Source: Crenalkalicoccus roseus
GTDB lineage: Bacteria; Pseudomonadota; Alphaproteobacteria; Acetobacterales; Acetobacteraceae
Reading direction: 5' to 3'
DNA: 64,000 bases
Assembly (NCBI RefSeq): GCF_004761865.1
Contig: NZ_SJDM01000007.1
Coordinates: forward strand, 62,001 to 126,000
The notes under the pieces are model-generated. The model did not search any database. It had not been told where the DNA came from and was given only the letters and a program-made list of their open reading frames with translations. Shown piece after piece: positions 31,795 through 40,300 of the stretch (position 1 is the first letter of the stretch; every line of letters begins with the position of its first letter). A program made the translations under genes and the position numbers.

Positions 31795-32331
31795 ATGAGC
31801 AGCGAACAGCCCGGTGACGCCACGGCCTGGCCGGACCAGATCTACGACCTGCTGAAGGAGCACGGCATCCGCCAGGTGGCGCTGGTGCCGGATGCCGGCC
31901 ATGCCCGGCTGATCAGGCGCTGCCTCGCCGACAACGCGATGCGGGTGGTGCCGCTGACCACCGAGGAGGAGGGCATCGCCATGCTCTTCGGCGCCTGGCT
32001 CGGCGGCGAGAAGGGCGTGCTGCTGATGCAGAGCTCCGGCGTCGGCAACTGCATCAACATGCTCTCGGTGGCGATCGCGCACCGCACGCCCTGCCCGATG
32101 ATCGTGACGATGCGCGGCGAGTTCGGGGAGTTCAACCCCTTCCAGGTGCCCATGGGCCAGGCCACCCCCGCGGTGCTGGAGGCGATGGGCACGCTGGTGA
32201 GGCGCGCCGACCGGCCCGAGGACGTGGCGCCGACGGTGGATGCCACGCTGCGCCTCGCCTTCAACACCTACCGTCCGACCGCGACGCTGATCGGCCAGCG
32301 CGTGATCGGCGCCAAGACCTTCGGGAAGTGA
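31795..32331 (+). CDS. Two-subunit thiamine-dependent decarboxylase, alpha subunit (ComD/sulfopyruvate-phosphonopyruvate decarboxylase type)
   Basis: 178 residues, the pyrimidine-binding half of a thiamine diphosphate decarboxylase. It matches the short alpha subunits of sulfopyruvate decarboxylase (ComD-like): DQIYDLLKEHGIRQVALVPD at the start, the catalytic glutamate region LTTEEEGIAMLFGAWLGGEK near 60, then LLMQSSGVGNCINMLSVAIA and MIVTMRGEFGEFNPFQVPMG. The start ATG at 31795 has GAGGGGGGG upstream. The beta gene follows 3 bases later. Known relatives decarboxylate sulfopyruvate or phosphonopyruvate, but many alphaproteobacterial members are uncharacterised, so the substrate is open. Confidence 0.78.
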   Translation: MSSEQPGDATAWPDQIYDLLKEHGIRQVALVPDAGHARLIRRCLADNAMRVVPLTTEEEGIAMLFGAWLGGEKGVLLMQSSGVGNCINMLSVAIAHRTPCPMIVTMRGEFGEFNPFQVPMGQATPAVLEAMGTLVRRADRPEDVAPTVDATLRLAFNTYRPTATLIGQRVIGAKTFGK

Positions 32332-32334
32332 GAG

Positions 32335-32949
32335 ATGGCGGCTGAGATCGGGACCGGGCCCTCCGGCAAGCTGCACCGCCGCGCGGTGGTGCGCGCCCTG
32401 CTGCGCGACCGCGGCCGGCTGCTGGTCATCGGCGGCCTCGGCGCGCCGGCCTGGGACATCACCGATGCCGGCGACGCGCCGGAGAACCTGCCGCTCTGGG
32501 GCGGCATGGGGGGCGCGGCGATGATGGGCCTCGGCTTGGCGCTGGCGCAGCCCTCCCGCCCCGTGCTGGTGGTGACGGGCGACGGCGAGATGCTGATGGG
32601 CGTCGGCGCGCTCGCCACCATCGCCGTGCAGAGGCCGGCGAACCTCTCGGTGGTGGTGCTGGACAACGAGCATTACGGCGAGACGGGCATGCAAGAGACG
32701 CACACGCGGCACGGCGTGGACCTCGCCGGCATGGCGCGCGCGGCGGGCATCCCCGACAGCCGCCTGGTAACGCGGGCCGAGGAGGTGCAGGCGCTGCGCG
32801 AGGCCCTCCACGCCGGCGCCGGGCCGCTCTTCGCCCAGGTGAAGGTGGACGAGCAGTCCCTGCCGCTGGTGCTGCCGCCGCGCGAGGGCGCCATCCTGCA
32901 GGCCCGGTTCCGCGAGGCGGTGCTGGGCCCGAAGGCGCATCTGCAGTGA
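32335..32949 (+). CDS. Two-subunit thiamine-dependent decarboxylase, beta subunit (ComE type)
   Basis: 204 residues, the thiamine diphosphate-binding half. The cofactor site is VVTGDGEMLMGVGALATIAV near residue 80, ending VVVLDNEHYGETGMQETHT, with GGMGGAAMMGLGLALAQ before it. Family members assemble with the alpha subunit so that each active site lies at the interface. The separated alpha and beta genes, 3 bases apart, match ComDE of sulfopyruvate decarboxylase. The next gene, a 2-hydroxyacid dehydrogenase, could supply its 2-oxoacid substrate. Confidence 0.8.
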   Translation: MAAEIGTGPSGKLHRRAVVRALLRDRGRLLVIGGLGAPAWDITDAGDAPENLPLWGGMGGAAMMGLGLALAQPSRPVLVVTGDGEMLMGVGALATIAVQRPANLSVVVLDNEHYGETGMQETHTRHGVDLAGMARAAGIPDSRLVTRAEEVQALREALHAGAGPLFAQVKVDEQSLPLVLPPREGAILQARFREAVLGPKAHLQ

Positions 32950-32979
32950 CGCGCGGCGTCTGACCGAGGAGCCCGGCCC

Positions 32980-33954
32980 ATGCCCCATGTCGTCTGCCTC
33001 CGCCCGCTGCATCCGGAGGCGCTGGAGAGGCTGCGCGCCCACCCCGGCATCACCCTGGAGGTGCTGGAGGAGGTGACGCCGGCGACGCTCGCCGCCGCGC
33101 TGCCGCGGGCCGAGGCGATCACGGTGCGGGCGACGCGCATCGACCGCGCCGTGCTCGACATGGCGCCGAACCTGCGCATCGTCGCCCGCCATGGCGTCGG
33201 CTACGACGCGGTGGACGTGGAGGCGCTGACCGGGCGCGGCATCGTCCTCACCGTCACGCCGGATGCCAATGCCGTCTCGGTGGCCGAGCACGCGATGATG
33301 CTCCTGCTCTCCGTCGCGCGCCGGGTGAAGGATTACGACGCCAATCTGCGCGCGCTGACATGGGGCGCGCAGCCGGACCTGCCCTGCTTCGACCTCGCCG
33401 GGCGGACGCTGCTGGTGGTGGGATTCGGGCGCATCGGCGGGCGCGTGGCGCGGCTCGCCCAGGCCTTCGGGATGCGGGTGCTGGTGCGCGACCCCTTCGT
33501 GCCGCAGAACACGATCAAGGGCGCCGGCTTCGCCCCGGTGCGGGACCTGCCGGCGGCGCTGGCCGAGGCCGACGTCGTCACCCTGCACTGCCCGAGCAAC
33601 GAGCAGAACCGCGGCATGGTCGGCCCGGAGTTCCTCGCCGCCATGAAGCGGGGCGCGGTGCTGGTGAACACCGCGCGGGGGACACTGGTGCAGGAGGAGG
33701 CGCTGGTCTCGGCGCTGCGCTCCGGCCACCTCGCCGCCGCCGGGCTCGACGTGTTCTGGGAAGAGCCGGTGGAGCGCCACATCCCGCTGCTCGACCTGCC
33801 GAACGTGGTGCTGACGCCGCACAGCGCCGCCGCCACCGAGGAGGGGATGCGGCGCATGTCCCTCTCCTGCGCGGACAGCGTGATTGCCTGCTTCGAGGGG
33901 CGGCTCGACCCCGAGGTGGTGATCAACCAGGAGGTGCTGCGCGGGAACCGCTGA
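32980..33954 (+). CDS. D-isomer-specific 2-hydroxyacid dehydrogenase (NAD-dependent)
   Basis: 324 residues of the D-2-hydroxyacid dehydrogenase/phosphoglycerate dehydrogenase family. The dinucleotide site is LLVVGFGRIGGRVARLAQAF near residue 145, the catalytic arginine is in LVNTARGTLVQ near 230, the glutamate is in GLDVFWEEPVE near 260 and the histidine in VVLTPHSAAAT near 280; the N-terminal half has RIVARHGVGYDAVDVEAL. Length excludes a full SerA with ACT domains. The (S)-sulfolactate dehydrogenase SlcC belongs to this family, so coupling with a ComDE-like decarboxylase suggests hydroxyacid to 2-oxoacid to aldehyde. Many other substrates are possible. Confidence 0.83.
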   Translation: MPHVVCLRPLHPEALERLRAHPGITLEVLEEVTPATLAAALPRAEAITVRATRIDRAVLDMAPNLRIVARHGVGYDAVDVEALTGRGIVLTVTPDANAVSVAEHAMMLLLSVARRVKDYDANLRALTWGAQPDLPCFDLAGRTLLVVGFGRIGGRVARLAQAFGMRVLVRDPFVPQNTIKGAGFAPVRDLPAALAEADVVTLHCPSNEQNRGMVGPEFLAAMKRGAVLVNTARGTLVQEEALVSALRSGHLAAAGLDVFWEEPVERHIPLLDLPNVVLTPHSAAATEEGMRRMSLSCADSVIACFEGRLDPEVVINQEVLRGNR

Positions 33955-33968
33955 AGGGGAGGACCGCC

Positions 33969-35333
33969 ATGGCCGAGAACCCGCTGACGATCCTGGCCGG
34001 GCACGCGGCCTCCTGGCGCGCGCGCCCCATGCCGGCGGAGGTGGAGCGCCATGCCCGGCGCGCGCTGATCGACTGGTTCGCCGCGCTGCTGCCCGGCTGT
34101 TCCCGCCCGCCGGCCACCCTGCTCGCCGCGGCGCTGGCGCCGGAGCGGGGGCCGGGCCGCGCCATCTGCTACGTGGACGGCATTCCCGGCCCCGTGCGCC
34201 ACGCGGCGCTGCTCAACGCCATCGCCAGCCATACGGTGGAGTTCGACGACATCCACCGCGATTCCGGCTACCACCCCGGCTGTCCCACCATTCCCCCCGC
34301 GCTCGCCGCCGCCCAGGCGCGGGGCGCCGGCATGGAGACGCTGCTCCGCGCCATCGTCGCGGGGTACGAGGTCTCCTGCCGCATCGGCATGGCGGTGCAG
34401 CCAAGCCACTACCGCTACTGGCACACCACCGGCACCGTCGGCACCTTCGGCGCCGCCGTCTCCACCGCGCTGGTGCTGGGCTGCGACGCGCGCCAGGTGG
34501 CGCACGCCATCGCCACCGCCGCCACCTTCGCCGGCGGGCTGCAGCAGGCCTTCCTCTCCGACAGCATGTCGAAGCCCCTGCATCCCGGCCACGCCGCGGA
34601 GGCGGGGGCGCTGGCGGCGATCGGCGCCGCCGCCGGGGTGACCGGGGCGCTCGACGCGCTGCACGGGCCGGCCGGCTTCGCCGCCGCCACCAGCGAGGAC
34701 CGGGGCAAGTGGGACAAGGCGCTCGCCGGCCTCGACGAGCGCTTCGCCATCACCGCCATCACCTTCAAGAACCACGGCTGCTGCGGCCACATCTTCGCCG
34801 CCCTCGACGCGGTGCAGGAGCTTCGCCGCGAGCACGGCTTCGCCGCCGGCGACGTGGCGGGGATCCATGTCGGCGGCTACGGCCCGACCAAGACCATCTG
34901 CGACCGGCCCGAGGCGGCGACCGAGGCCGATGCGCGCTTCTCGGTGCAGTATGCCATCGCCGCGCTGCTGGTGCTGGGCGGCGTGCGCCTCGCCGCCTTC
35001 GCGCCGGAGAACCTGCGCAACCCGGCGATCCGCGCGCTGATGCCGCACATCTCGGTCGCCCTGGACCCGGAACTGGCCGAGGCCTATCCCGGACGCCGCG
35101 CCGCCAGGGTGCGGATCACGCTCCGGGATGGGCGGGAGCTCTGCCGCTACCAACCGACGCGCAAGGGCGACCCGGACGCGCCGCTTTCCGACGCCGAGCT
35201 GTCGGAGAAGTTCACCGAGCTCGCCGCGCCCGTGATCGGCTCGGCGGCGGCGGAACGGCTGCTGCGGGCGCTGTGGTCCGGCAGCGCGCTGCCTGGCGCC
35301 GTGCCGCTGCCGGTCCGCGCCGCGGCGGAGTGA
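33969..35333 (+). CDS. MmgE/PrpD-family protein
   Basis: 454 residues of the MmgE/PrpD fold, which includes 2-methylcitrate dehydratase, cis-aconitate decarboxylase and iminodisuccinate epimerase. Recognisable segments are ALIDWFAALLPGC at residue 34, the conserved HTVEFDDIHRDSGYHPG near 88, and YHPGCPTIPPALAAAQ; MSKPLHPGHAAEAGALAA and TFKNHGCCGHIFAALDAVQ follow. The HxxEFDD and K-x-HPGHAA motifs are the family hallmarks. It lacks methylcitrate synthase and 2-methylisocitrate lyase neighbours, so it is not part of the methylcitrate cycle and its reaction is unknown. Confidence 0.85.
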   Translation: MAENPLTILAGHAASWRARPMPAEVERHARRALIDWFAALLPGCSRPPATLLAAALAPERGPGRAICYVDGIPGPVRHAALLNAIASHTVEFDDIHRDSGYHPGCPTIPPALAAAQARGAGMETLLRAIVAGYEVSCRIGMAVQPSHYRYWHTTGTVGTFGAAVSTALVLGCDARQVAHAIATAATFAGGLQQAFLSDSMSKPLHPGHAAEAGALAAIGAAAGVTGALDALHGPAGFAAATSEDRGKWDKALAGLDERFAITAITFKNHGCCGHIFAALDAVQELRREHGFAAGDVAGIHVGGYGPTKTICDRPEAATEADARFSVQYAIAALLVLGGVRLAAFAPENLRNPAIRALMPHISVALDPELAEAYPGRRAARVRITLRDGRELCRYQPTRKGDPDAPLSDAELSEKFTELAAPVIGSAAAERLLRALWSGSALPGAVPLPVRAAAE

Positions 35334-35411
35334 CGCCGCGCCGCCAGGCGTGAAACCGCCGCCGGCGGCGCCCGTTCTACCCTGCCGCCAGACCGGCGGG
35401 GAGAGACGCGC

Positions 35412-35561
35412 ATGGACGAGCAGGCACCGCCGCCCGAGGGGCAGGAGGAAGAAGGCATCCCGCTCATCGAGGGCTGGATGTTCGGTGTCCTTCTCTTCCC
35501 CTACGCCATGGGCGAGGTGGTCCGCGTCCCGCCGGCGAACGACAACCCGCCACGGACCTGA
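35412..35561 (+). CDS. 49-residue small protein
   Basis: ATG at 35412, stop 35559-35561, preceded by GGGGAGAGACGCGC, a good ribosome site. The acidic start MDEQAPPPEGQEEEG is followed by a hydrophobic middle (IPLIEGWMFGVLLFPYAMGE) and a short tail ending in NDNPPRT. It is unrecognised. It lies in the 282-base gap between the MmgE/PrpD and amidase genes on the same strand and would be co-transcribed with them. The segmented composition and the ribosome site support a real small, possibly membrane-associated, protein. Confidence 0.5.
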   Translation: MDEQAPPPEGQEEEGIPLIEGWMFGVLLFPYAMGEVVRVPPANDNPPRT

Positions 35562-35615
35562 CCGGCCGCGCGGGCGGCACTTGCCCTTAGCTCCCGGGGC
35601 GGCCAGCATCGGCCC

Positions 35616-36965
35616 ATGCAGCACATCGCCGACGCCGCGGCGGCGCTTGACGCCGGCCGCCTCTCCGCCACCGCCCTGGTCGAGGCGGCGCTCGAGCGCA
35701 TCGCCGACCCGGCGGGGGAGGGAGGACGCGCCTTCATCGCCGTGCACGCGGAGAGCGCGCGGGCCGTCGCGGCAGCGATGGACGCGCTGCGCCGGGCCGG
35801 CCGCGCCCCCAGCCCCTGGGCCGGCATCCCGGTCACGATCAAGGATCTGTTCGACGAGCGTGGCCACGTCACCCGCGCCGGCTCGGTGGCGCTGGCGGAT
35901 GCCCCGCCGGCCGCGGCCACCGCCCCCGCCGTGGCGCGGCTGGAGCGCATGGGCTTCGTCATCCTCGGCCGCACCAACATGACCGAGTTCGCCTATTCCG
36001 GCCTCGGCGTGAACCCGCATTACGGCACGCCGCGAAGCCCCTGGGACCGCGCCACGGGGCGGCTGCCCGGCGGCTCCTCCTCCGGCGCCGCCGTCGCCGC
36101 GGCCGACCACATGGGCTTCGGCGGCCTCGGCACGGATACCGGCGGCTCCTGCCGCATCCCGGCGGCGCTGTGCGGCGTGGTCGGCTACAAGCCCACCGCC
36201 CGCCGCGTGCCGATCACGGGCGCGCTGCCGCTCGCGCCCTCGCTCGATTCGGTCGGACCGCTGGCGCGCAGCGTCGCCTGCTGCGCGCTGCTCGACGCGG
36301 TGATCGCGGGCGAGGAGAACCCGGCACCGCTGCCGCGCCGGGATGTCGCCGGGCTGCGCCTCGGCCTGCCCTGCGGCACCTTCCTCACCGAGGACATGGA
36401 CGCGGCGGTGGACGCGGCCTTCACGCGCGCGCTGGCGCGGCTCGCCGCCGCCGGGGCGCGGATCGAGATGTTCGAATTCCCCGAACTCGACGAGATCCCG
36501 GCCGCGAACGCCACGGGCGGCTTCGCCGCGAGCGAATCCTGGGCCTGGCACCGCACGCTGATCGAGCGGCGGCGCGACGCCTACGACCCGCGCATCCTCG
36601 CCCGCATCCTGCGCGGGGAGCGGATGGCGGCGGCCGACTACATCGCGCTGGTCGAGGCGCGCGCGCGCATCGCCGCCGCCGCCGCCGCGCGCACCGCGCC
36701 CTTTGACGCCATCTTGTGCCCGACCTGCCCCGTCATCCCGCCCGCCCTGGCGGAGGTGGAGGAGGAGCGGGAGTACAACCGCATCAACATGCTGCTGCTG
36801 CGCAACACCTCGGTCGGCAATTTCCTCGACCGCTGCAGCATCAGCCTGCCGGTCCACCGCCCTGGCGAGGCGCCGGTGGGGCTGATGCTGACGGGCGGGA
36901 CGATGGCCGACCGCCACCTGCTCACCGTGGCGGCGGCGGTGGAGGCGGCGCTGGCGGAGCCATGA
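35616..36965 (+). CDS. Amidase signature-family amidohydrolase (first of two)
   Basis: 449 residues of the amidase signature family, hydrolysing an amide to acid and ammonia. The Ser-cisSer-Lys triad is complete: lysine in GIPVTIKDLFDERG near 72, the cis-serine and nucleophile region in RLPGGSSSGAAVAAADH near 150 and GTDTGGSCRIPAALCGVVGY near 172. The end of the protein (VLCPTCP-like segment ILCPTCPVIPPALAEVE) is typical. The start ATG at 35616 is the first after the small ORF. Its substrate is unknown; the clustered decarboxylase and dehydrogenase suggest an amide of an unusual acid. Confidence 0.88.
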   Translation: MQHIADAAAALDAGRLSATALVEAALERIADPAGEGGRAFIAVHAESARAVAAAMDALRRAGRAPSPWAGIPVTIKDLFDERGHVTRAGSVALADAPPAAATAPAVARLERMGFVILGRTNMTEFAYSGLGVNPHYGTPRSPWDRATGRLPGGSSSGAAVAAADHMGFGGLGTDTGGSCRIPAALCGVVGYKPTARRVPITGALPLAPSLDSVGPLARSVACCALLDAVIAGEENPAPLPRRDVAGLRLGLPCGTFLTEDMDAAVDAAFTRALARLAAAGARIEMFEFPELDEIPAANATGGFAASESWAWHRTLIERRRDAYDPRILARILRGERMAAADYIALVEARARIAAAAAARTAPFDAILCPTCPVIPPALAEVEEEREYNRINMLLLRNTSVGNFLDRCSISLPVHRPGEAPVGLMLTGGTMADRHLLTVAAAVEAALAEP

Positions 36966-37105
36966 CGCCACCGCGCGGCGGCCCGCCCCGCCCCGCGGCC
37001 GGTGCCCGGGCTTCGTGGCGGGGGAGGGCCTCTGCCCGTTTTCGGGTAATCCCAGGCGGGTGGAATCTGCCCTAACCTGCTGGGTCCGACCGGGAACGCC
37101 AGCCG

Positions 37106-38524
37106 ATGCAGCACCTGCCCCCCGAACTCTGGACATGGGACGCCGCGGACCTCGCCCGCGCCATCCGCCTCCGCGCGGTGTCGAGCCGCGAGGCGGTGCG
37201 GGCGGTGCTCGACCGCTGCGCCGTCGTGAACCCGGCGATCAACGCCGTGGTCGAGGTGCTGGAGGAGGAGGCGCTGGCCGCCGCCGACGCCGCCGACGCG
37301 GCGCTGCGCCGCGGCGAGGCGCCGGGGCCGCTGCATGGGGTACCGGTCTCCATCAAGATCAACGTGGACCAGAAGGGGCGGGCCACGAGCAATGGCTGCG
37401 TACCGCTGCGCGACCTGGTGGCGGCGGAGGACGCGCCGGTAGTGGCGAACCTGCGCCGCGCCGGCGCGGTGCTGTTCGGCCGCACCAACACGCCGGCGCT
37501 GTCCATGCGCTGGTTCACCGAGAACGCGCTGCATGGCCGCACCCTCAACCCCTGGAGCGCCGGGCATACGCCAGGCGGCTCCTCCGGTGGGGCCTCGGCG
37601 GCGGTGGCGGCGGGCATCGGGCCCATCGCGCACGGCAACGATCTCGGCGGCTCCATCCGCTATCCCGCCTATGCCTGCGGCGTGGCGGGCCTCCGCCCCT
37701 CCTTCGGCCGGGTGCCGGCCTTCAACCCGACCCTGCAGGCGGAGCGGCCGCTCTCGGCGCAGATGATGTCCACCCAGGGCCCGCTGGCGCGGCGGGTGCG
37801 CGACCTGCGCCTCGCGCTGGCGGCGATGGCGGAGGGCGATGCGCGCGATCCCTGGTGGGTGCCGGCGCCCCTCGAGGGACCGCCCGCGCGGCGGCCGATC
37901 CGTGTGGCGCTCAGCGCCGATCCGGCCGGGATGGGGGTGCATCCGGCGGTGGCCGAGGCGGTCCGCCGCGCCGGGCGGATCCTGGAGGCGGCAGGCTACG
38001 CGGTGGAGGAGGCCGATCCGCCCGGCTTCGCCGAGGCGGCGCGGGACTGGGACAGGCTGGTGCACGCCGAGGCCCGGCTGTTCATGGCCGAGGCCTTCGA
38101 GCGCCTGGCCGACGAGGGCGCCCGCGCCACCTTCGCCTGCATGCTGGCGCGAAGCCCCGCCCCCGACATGGCGGAATGGCTGCGCATCGCGGCGCGGCGC
38201 ACCACCCACCAGCGCGCCTGGGCCGCCTTCCTCGCCGAGCGGCCGCTGGTGCTCTGCCCCGTCTCGGCCGAGCCACCCTTCCCGCAGGGGCTGGACACCG
38301 AGGGACAGGCGGGCTTCGACCGGGTGTACCGCGCGCAGCAGCCGCTGCTGGCCACGCCCCTGCTCGGCCTGCCGAGCGTCGCCGTGCCCACGGGAGTGGT
38401 GGAGGGGCTGCCGCTCGGCGTGCAGATCATCGCCCCGCGCTGGCGGGAGGACCTGGCGCTGGACGCGGCGGAGGTGATCGAGGCGGCCTGCCCGATGCCG
38501 ACGCCGCTCGACCCCCGCGGCTGA
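37106..38524 (+). CDS. Amidase signature-family amidohydrolase (second of two)
   Basis: 472 residues, a distinct amidase signature protein with only motif-level similarity to its neighbour. The catalytic lysine is in GVPVSIKINVDQKG near 84, the serines are in HTPGGSSGGASAAVAAG near 160 and in GNDLGGSIRYPAYACGVAGL near 180. It closely resembles the aryl/aliphatic amidase branch. A 140-base gap separates it from the first amidase, so it could have its own promoter. Two amidases side by side may act on different substituents or substrates. Confidence 0.88.
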   Translation: MQHLPPELWTWDAADLARAIRLRAVSSREAVRAVLDRCAVVNPAINAVVEVLEEEALAAADAADAALRRGEAPGPLHGVPVSIKINVDQKGRATSNGCVPLRDLVAAEDAPVVANLRRAGAVLFGRTNTPALSMRWFTENALHGRTLNPWSAGHTPGGSSGGASAAVAAGIGPIAHGNDLGGSIRYPAYACGVAGLRPSFGRVPAFNPTLQAERPLSAQMMSTQGPLARRVRDLRLALAAMAEGDARDPWWVPAPLEGPPARRPIRVALSADPAGMGVHPAVAEAVRRAGRILEAAGYAVEEADPPGFAEAARDWDRLVHAEARLFMAEAFERLADEGARATFACMLARSPAPDMAEWLRIAARRTTHQRAWAAFLAERPLVLCPVSAEPPFPQGLDTEGQAGFDRVYRAQQPLLATPLLGLPSVAVPTGVVEGLPLGVQIIAPRWREDLALDAAEVIEAACPMPTPLDPRG

Positions 38525-38615
38525 GCCCGCGCGGCGCGCCCCTTCCGGTTCCCATGCATCCCGCGGCCGCACCAGATCGTATCCCTGCCGCGCGCATGGG
38601 AGCGGGAGCCTTGGG

Positions 38616-39320
38616 ATGACGCAGAGGACGAGGGACAAGCCGGGCGCCGCCCAGTCGGCCGGGCGCTACATCCTGATCGGGATCATCACCGCCGCGCCGC
38701 TCGCCATCACCTGGTGGATCGTCGCCTTCCTGTTCACCCAGCTCTCGCGGATCGGCCGGCCCTGGGTGAGCGCGCTCGCCCGCTTCCTGCAGCCGGAGCA
38801 GCCCCTGATCGCGGCCTGGCTGGCCAGCGAGCAGGTGCAGTCGGTGCTCGCCGCCCTGACCGTGCTGCTGCTGCTCTACCTGCTCGGCCGGGCCACCACC
38901 ATCATGGTGGGGCGGCGCCTGATCGCGCTGATCGAGGGGGTGATCGGCAGCATCCCCTTCGTGGACACCATCTACCGCAGCATCAAGAGATTCCTGGTCG
39001 TCGCCAGCGTGACGCCGGAGGGCGAGCGCCGCGTGGTGCTGATCAGCTTCCCCTCGCGCGAGATGAAGGTGATCGGCCTCGTCACCCGCATCATGCAGGA
39101 CAGCGTCACCGGCGAGGAGCTGGCGGCGGTCTACGTGCCGACCTCGCCCAACCCCACCTCCGGCTACATCGAGATCGTGCCGGTGCGCGACATCGTCTTC
39201 ACCGACTGGACCTTCGACCAGGCGATGGCCTTCATCGTCACCGGCGGCGCCAACGCCCCGGACAGCATCGCCTACACGCGCCGCCAGGAGGTTCCCGCCC
39301 CCGCGCCGCCCCCGCCCTGA
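38616..39320 (+). CDS. DUF502-family membrane protein
   Basis: 234 residues of the DUF502 family of inner-membrane proteins. Two hydrophobic segments are visible (YILIGIITAAPLAITWWIVA and VLAALTVLLLLYLLGRATTI), followed by the diagnostic IPFVDTIYRSIKRFLVVAS and a soluble domain with VVLISFPSREMKVIGLVTR and VYVPTSPNPTSGYIEIVPV. Function is unknown. It precedes the glycan genes but a 56-base gap and unrelated family make it a neighbour rather than a clear partner. Confidence 0.85.
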   Translation: MTQRTRDKPGAAQSAGRYILIGIITAAPLAITWWIVAFLFTQLSRIGRPWVSALARFLQPEQPLIAAWLASEQVQSVLAALTVLLLLYLLGRATTIMVGRRLIALIEGVIGSIPFVDTIYRSIKRFLVVASVTPEGERRVVLISFPSREMKVIGLVTRIMQDSVTGEELAAVYVPTSPNPTSGYIEIVPVRDIVFTDWTFDQAMAFIVTGGANAPDSIAYTRRQEVPAPAPPPP

Positions 39321-39376
39321 GGCGGGGCGCCCTTGGCGGTGGCGCGGCACGGCGCGATCGGATAGGAGCGGCCCCC

Positions 39377-40300
39377 GTGCGCATCCTGTTCATCACCGCA
39401 ACCCGGATCGGCGACGCCGTGCTCTCGACCGGGCTGCTCGACCACCTGATCCGCGCCCATCCCGCGGCCAAGGTGGTCGTGGCCTGCGGCCCGGCGGCGG
39501 AGGGGGTGTTCGCCCGCATGCCCAACCGGGCCTGGACCATCGTGCTGGAGAAGCGCCGCTTTCGCCTGCATTGGCTGGATCTGTGGCGCCAGGTCGCGGG
39601 CCAGCGCTGGGACCTGGTGGTGGACCTCCGCGCCTCCGCCTTCGCCTACACCCTGCGGGCCGGGCGGCGGGTGGTGGCGCGGGGCGGGCGGCAGCCCGGG
39701 CACCGCCTGCGGCATCTCGGCGCCCTCCTCGGCCTCGATCCGCCGCCGCTGCCCGTCGCCTGGTTCGGGCCGGCGGACGCGGCGCGCGCCGCGGCGCTGC
39801 TGGGCGGGGAGGGCGGGGCCTGGATCGGCCTCGGCCCGACCGCGAACTGGGCGCGCAAGGTCTGGCCGGCGGAGCGCTTCGTCGCCCTCTACCGCGCTCT
39901 CGCCGGGCCGGACGGGCCGCTGCCCGGCGCCCGCGCCGTGCTGCTCGGCGGGGCCGGGGCGGAGGAGGCAGCGATGGCCGCGCCGGTGCGCGAGGCCCTC
40001 GGCGCGCGGGCGCTCGACCTGACCGGCCGCCTGTCCCTGCCGGAGGCCGCCGCCGTGCTGGCCCGCTGCGCCCTGTTCGTCGGCAATGATTCCGGGCTGA
40101 TGCACCTCGCCGCCGCCGCCGGCGCCCCGACGCTCGGCCTGTTCGGCCCGACCAGCGCCGAGGAATACGCCCCGGCGGGCCGCCGCGCCGCCTTCGTCGC
40201 CGCCCCCGGATCGCCGGCGCCCGATTCCCTGCCGGGCCTGACGGTGGAGGCGGCGCGCGCGGCGGCGGAGCGGCTGCTCGCCCAGCCGGTGCCGGCATGA
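39377..40300 (+). CDS. Glycosyltransferase family 9 (heptosyltransferase-like)
   Basis: 307 residues of GT9, the ADP-heptose:LPS heptosyltransferase family that builds lipopolysaccharide inner core on the cytoplasmic face of the membrane. It starts GTG at 39377 with MRILFITATRIGDAVLSTGL, has GLGPTANWARKVWPAERFVA for the nucleotide-sugar site near residue 155, and the C-terminal FVGNDSGLMHLAAAAGAPTL near 235 and GLFGPTSAEEYAP. It overlaps the next glycosyltransferase by 4 bases. The sugar donor is not determinable. Confidence 0.88.
   Translation: MRILFITATRIGDAVLSTGLLDHLIRAHPAAKVVVACGPAAEGVFARMPNRAWTIVLEKRRFRLHWLDLWRQVAGQRWDLVVDLRASAFAYTLRAGRRVVARGGRQPGHRLRHLGALLGLDPPPLPVAWFGPADAARAAALLGGEGGAWIGLGPTANWARKVWPAERFVALYRALAGPDGPLPGARAVLLGGAGAEEAAMAAPVREALGARALDLTGRLSLPEAAAVLARCALFVGNDSGLMHLAAAAGAPTLGLFGPTSAEEYAPAGRRAAFVAAPGSPAPDSLPGLTVEAARAAAERLLAQPVPA

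Noticed and set aside
36966-37105. Gap between the two amidase genes
   Set aside because: Searched on both strands for a small gene, promoter or strong hairpin. Only short unsupported frames were found, so nothing is annotated.
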